This document shows positions 63,691-64,000 of a DNA stretch of 64,000 nucleotides, piece after piece. The first letter of the stretch is position 1. Every line of letters starts with the position of its first letter. Source of the DNA: Paeniglutamicibacter antarcticus_C (GTDB lineage Bacteria > Actinomycetota > Actinomycetes > Actinomycetales > Micrococcaceae); the NCBI RefSeq assembly GCF_039544305.1, contig NZ_BAABLK010000004.1, positions 28,661 through 92,660 of the forward strand, read 5' to 3'. The translations under genes were made by a program, and so were the position numbers. Below the pieces are notes generated by a model. The model saw only the letters and a program-made list of their open reading frames with translations. It ran no database searches and had not been told where the DNA came from.

Positions 63691-64000
63691 CCCTATCTTT
63701 TTCGCAAGCCCTTTTCGGGGTTTTCTCTAAATTTCTTGAATACGTTTTGGGAAGTGTTCTTGGGCAGGGCTCCGCATCCCGGTTCGGATACTTTGAGCCA
63801 GGTTGCGGGGCCGGAAGGCATGATGTTTTAGGCTGCGAGGGCTTCCGGGACTTCATAGATGCTGCCATCGCGCAGCATCGCGAACAGGACATTGCAGCGT
63901 CGACGTGCCAGGGCGATGACCGCTTGGTTGTGTTTCTTGCCTTCAGCACGTTTGCGGTCGTAGTAGGTCCGCGAGACCTGGTCCTTGCATTTGAGTGAGG
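63685..64000 (-). mobile_element. IS110-family element, partial
   Basis: From about 63685 the DNA becomes AT-richer and non-homologous to the dehydrogenase. It then carries the 3' part of a transposase. The other end lies outside the window. The precise junction is uncertain because IS110 elements lack clear inverted repeats. Confidence 0.6.
63828..64000 (-). CDS. IS110-type transposase, C-terminal fragment
   Basis: The last 56 codons encode SRTYYDRKRAEGKKHNQAVIALARRRCNVLFAMLRDGSIYEVP, typical of the C-terminus of IS110 transposases. The gene continues beyond the window edge. IS110 enzymes (DEDD/Ser active site) use a non-coding guide RNA for recombination in studied members; such an RNA would be in the flank, not visible. 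Confidence 0.8.
   Translation of the reverse strand, partial: SLKCKDQVSRTYYDRKRAEGKKHNQAVIALARRRCNVLFAMLRDGSIYEVPEALAA

Overview
The window is 64 kb of GC-rich DNA with short intergenic gaps, GTG and TTG starts beside ATG, and many 4-8 bp gene overlaps. Gene content (Mqo, NrtR-nadABC, several Asp23/Gls24 proteins with AmaP, DUF4235, DUF6286, PIG-L/methyltransferase fusion) points to a high-GC actinobacterium, most likely Micrococcaceae (Arthrobacter sensu lato). The family assignment is inference from protein types, not from a database search.

Layout. 0.3-3.5 kb: a tightly overlapping set of acyl-CoA dehydrogenase-like protein, PIG-L deacetylase fused to a methyltransferase, and a GT2 glycosyltransferase, which looks like a small uncharacterised biosynthetic operon. 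3.6-8 kb: LapA-like and other small membrane proteins, a large KatE-type catalase and a 2-hydroxyacid dehydrogenase. 8.1-9.9 kb: two nearly identical tRNA-Lys genes, a Bcp peroxiredoxin and a tRNA-Leu. 10-13.5 kb: an orphan family-5 solute-binding lipoprotein and malate:quinone oxidoreductase. 13.6-24 kb: PRC-barrel protein, small acidic and proline-rich proteins, an RND exporter, a flavin-binding split-barrel protein, a GH114-like lipoprotein, an MFS transporter, and an LLM oxidoreductase with a MarR regulator.

24-28.3 kb is the most distinctive part: an ECF-type sigma factor, a protein that appears to join an anti-sigma zinc finger to an Asp23 domain, and a further set of Asp23/DUF2273/DUF6286/AmaP envelope proteins on both strands. 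28.5-32 kb holds a decayed VanY peptidase, an intact ABC-F protein and a frameshifted membrane gene. 32-43 kb is mixed metabolism and regulation: YbdK ligase, GNAT, two DUF488 paralogues, an alpha/beta hydrolase-OsmC fusion, an HD hydrolase, a DevR/DevS-like pair arranged tail to tail, and an M20 peptidase. 43.3-49 kb is the NAD de novo operon nrtR-nadA-nadB-nadC-cysteine desulfurase, with a palindrome just before nrtR.

49-55.5 kb mixes intact stress-type genes with several broken ones (ABM monooxygenase, DUF421/YetF, SDR). 55.8-60 kb is a four-gene glycosyltransferase group. 60-62.8 kb has a Rieske/DUF2231 protein, a PrsW-like protease and a YrhK protein. The end carries a decayed gene with a 13-bp tandem duplication, a zinc alcohol dehydrogenase pseudogene, and the 3' part of an IS110-type transposase that seems to cut the dehydrogenase off. 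No rRNA, CRISPR array or prophage was seen.
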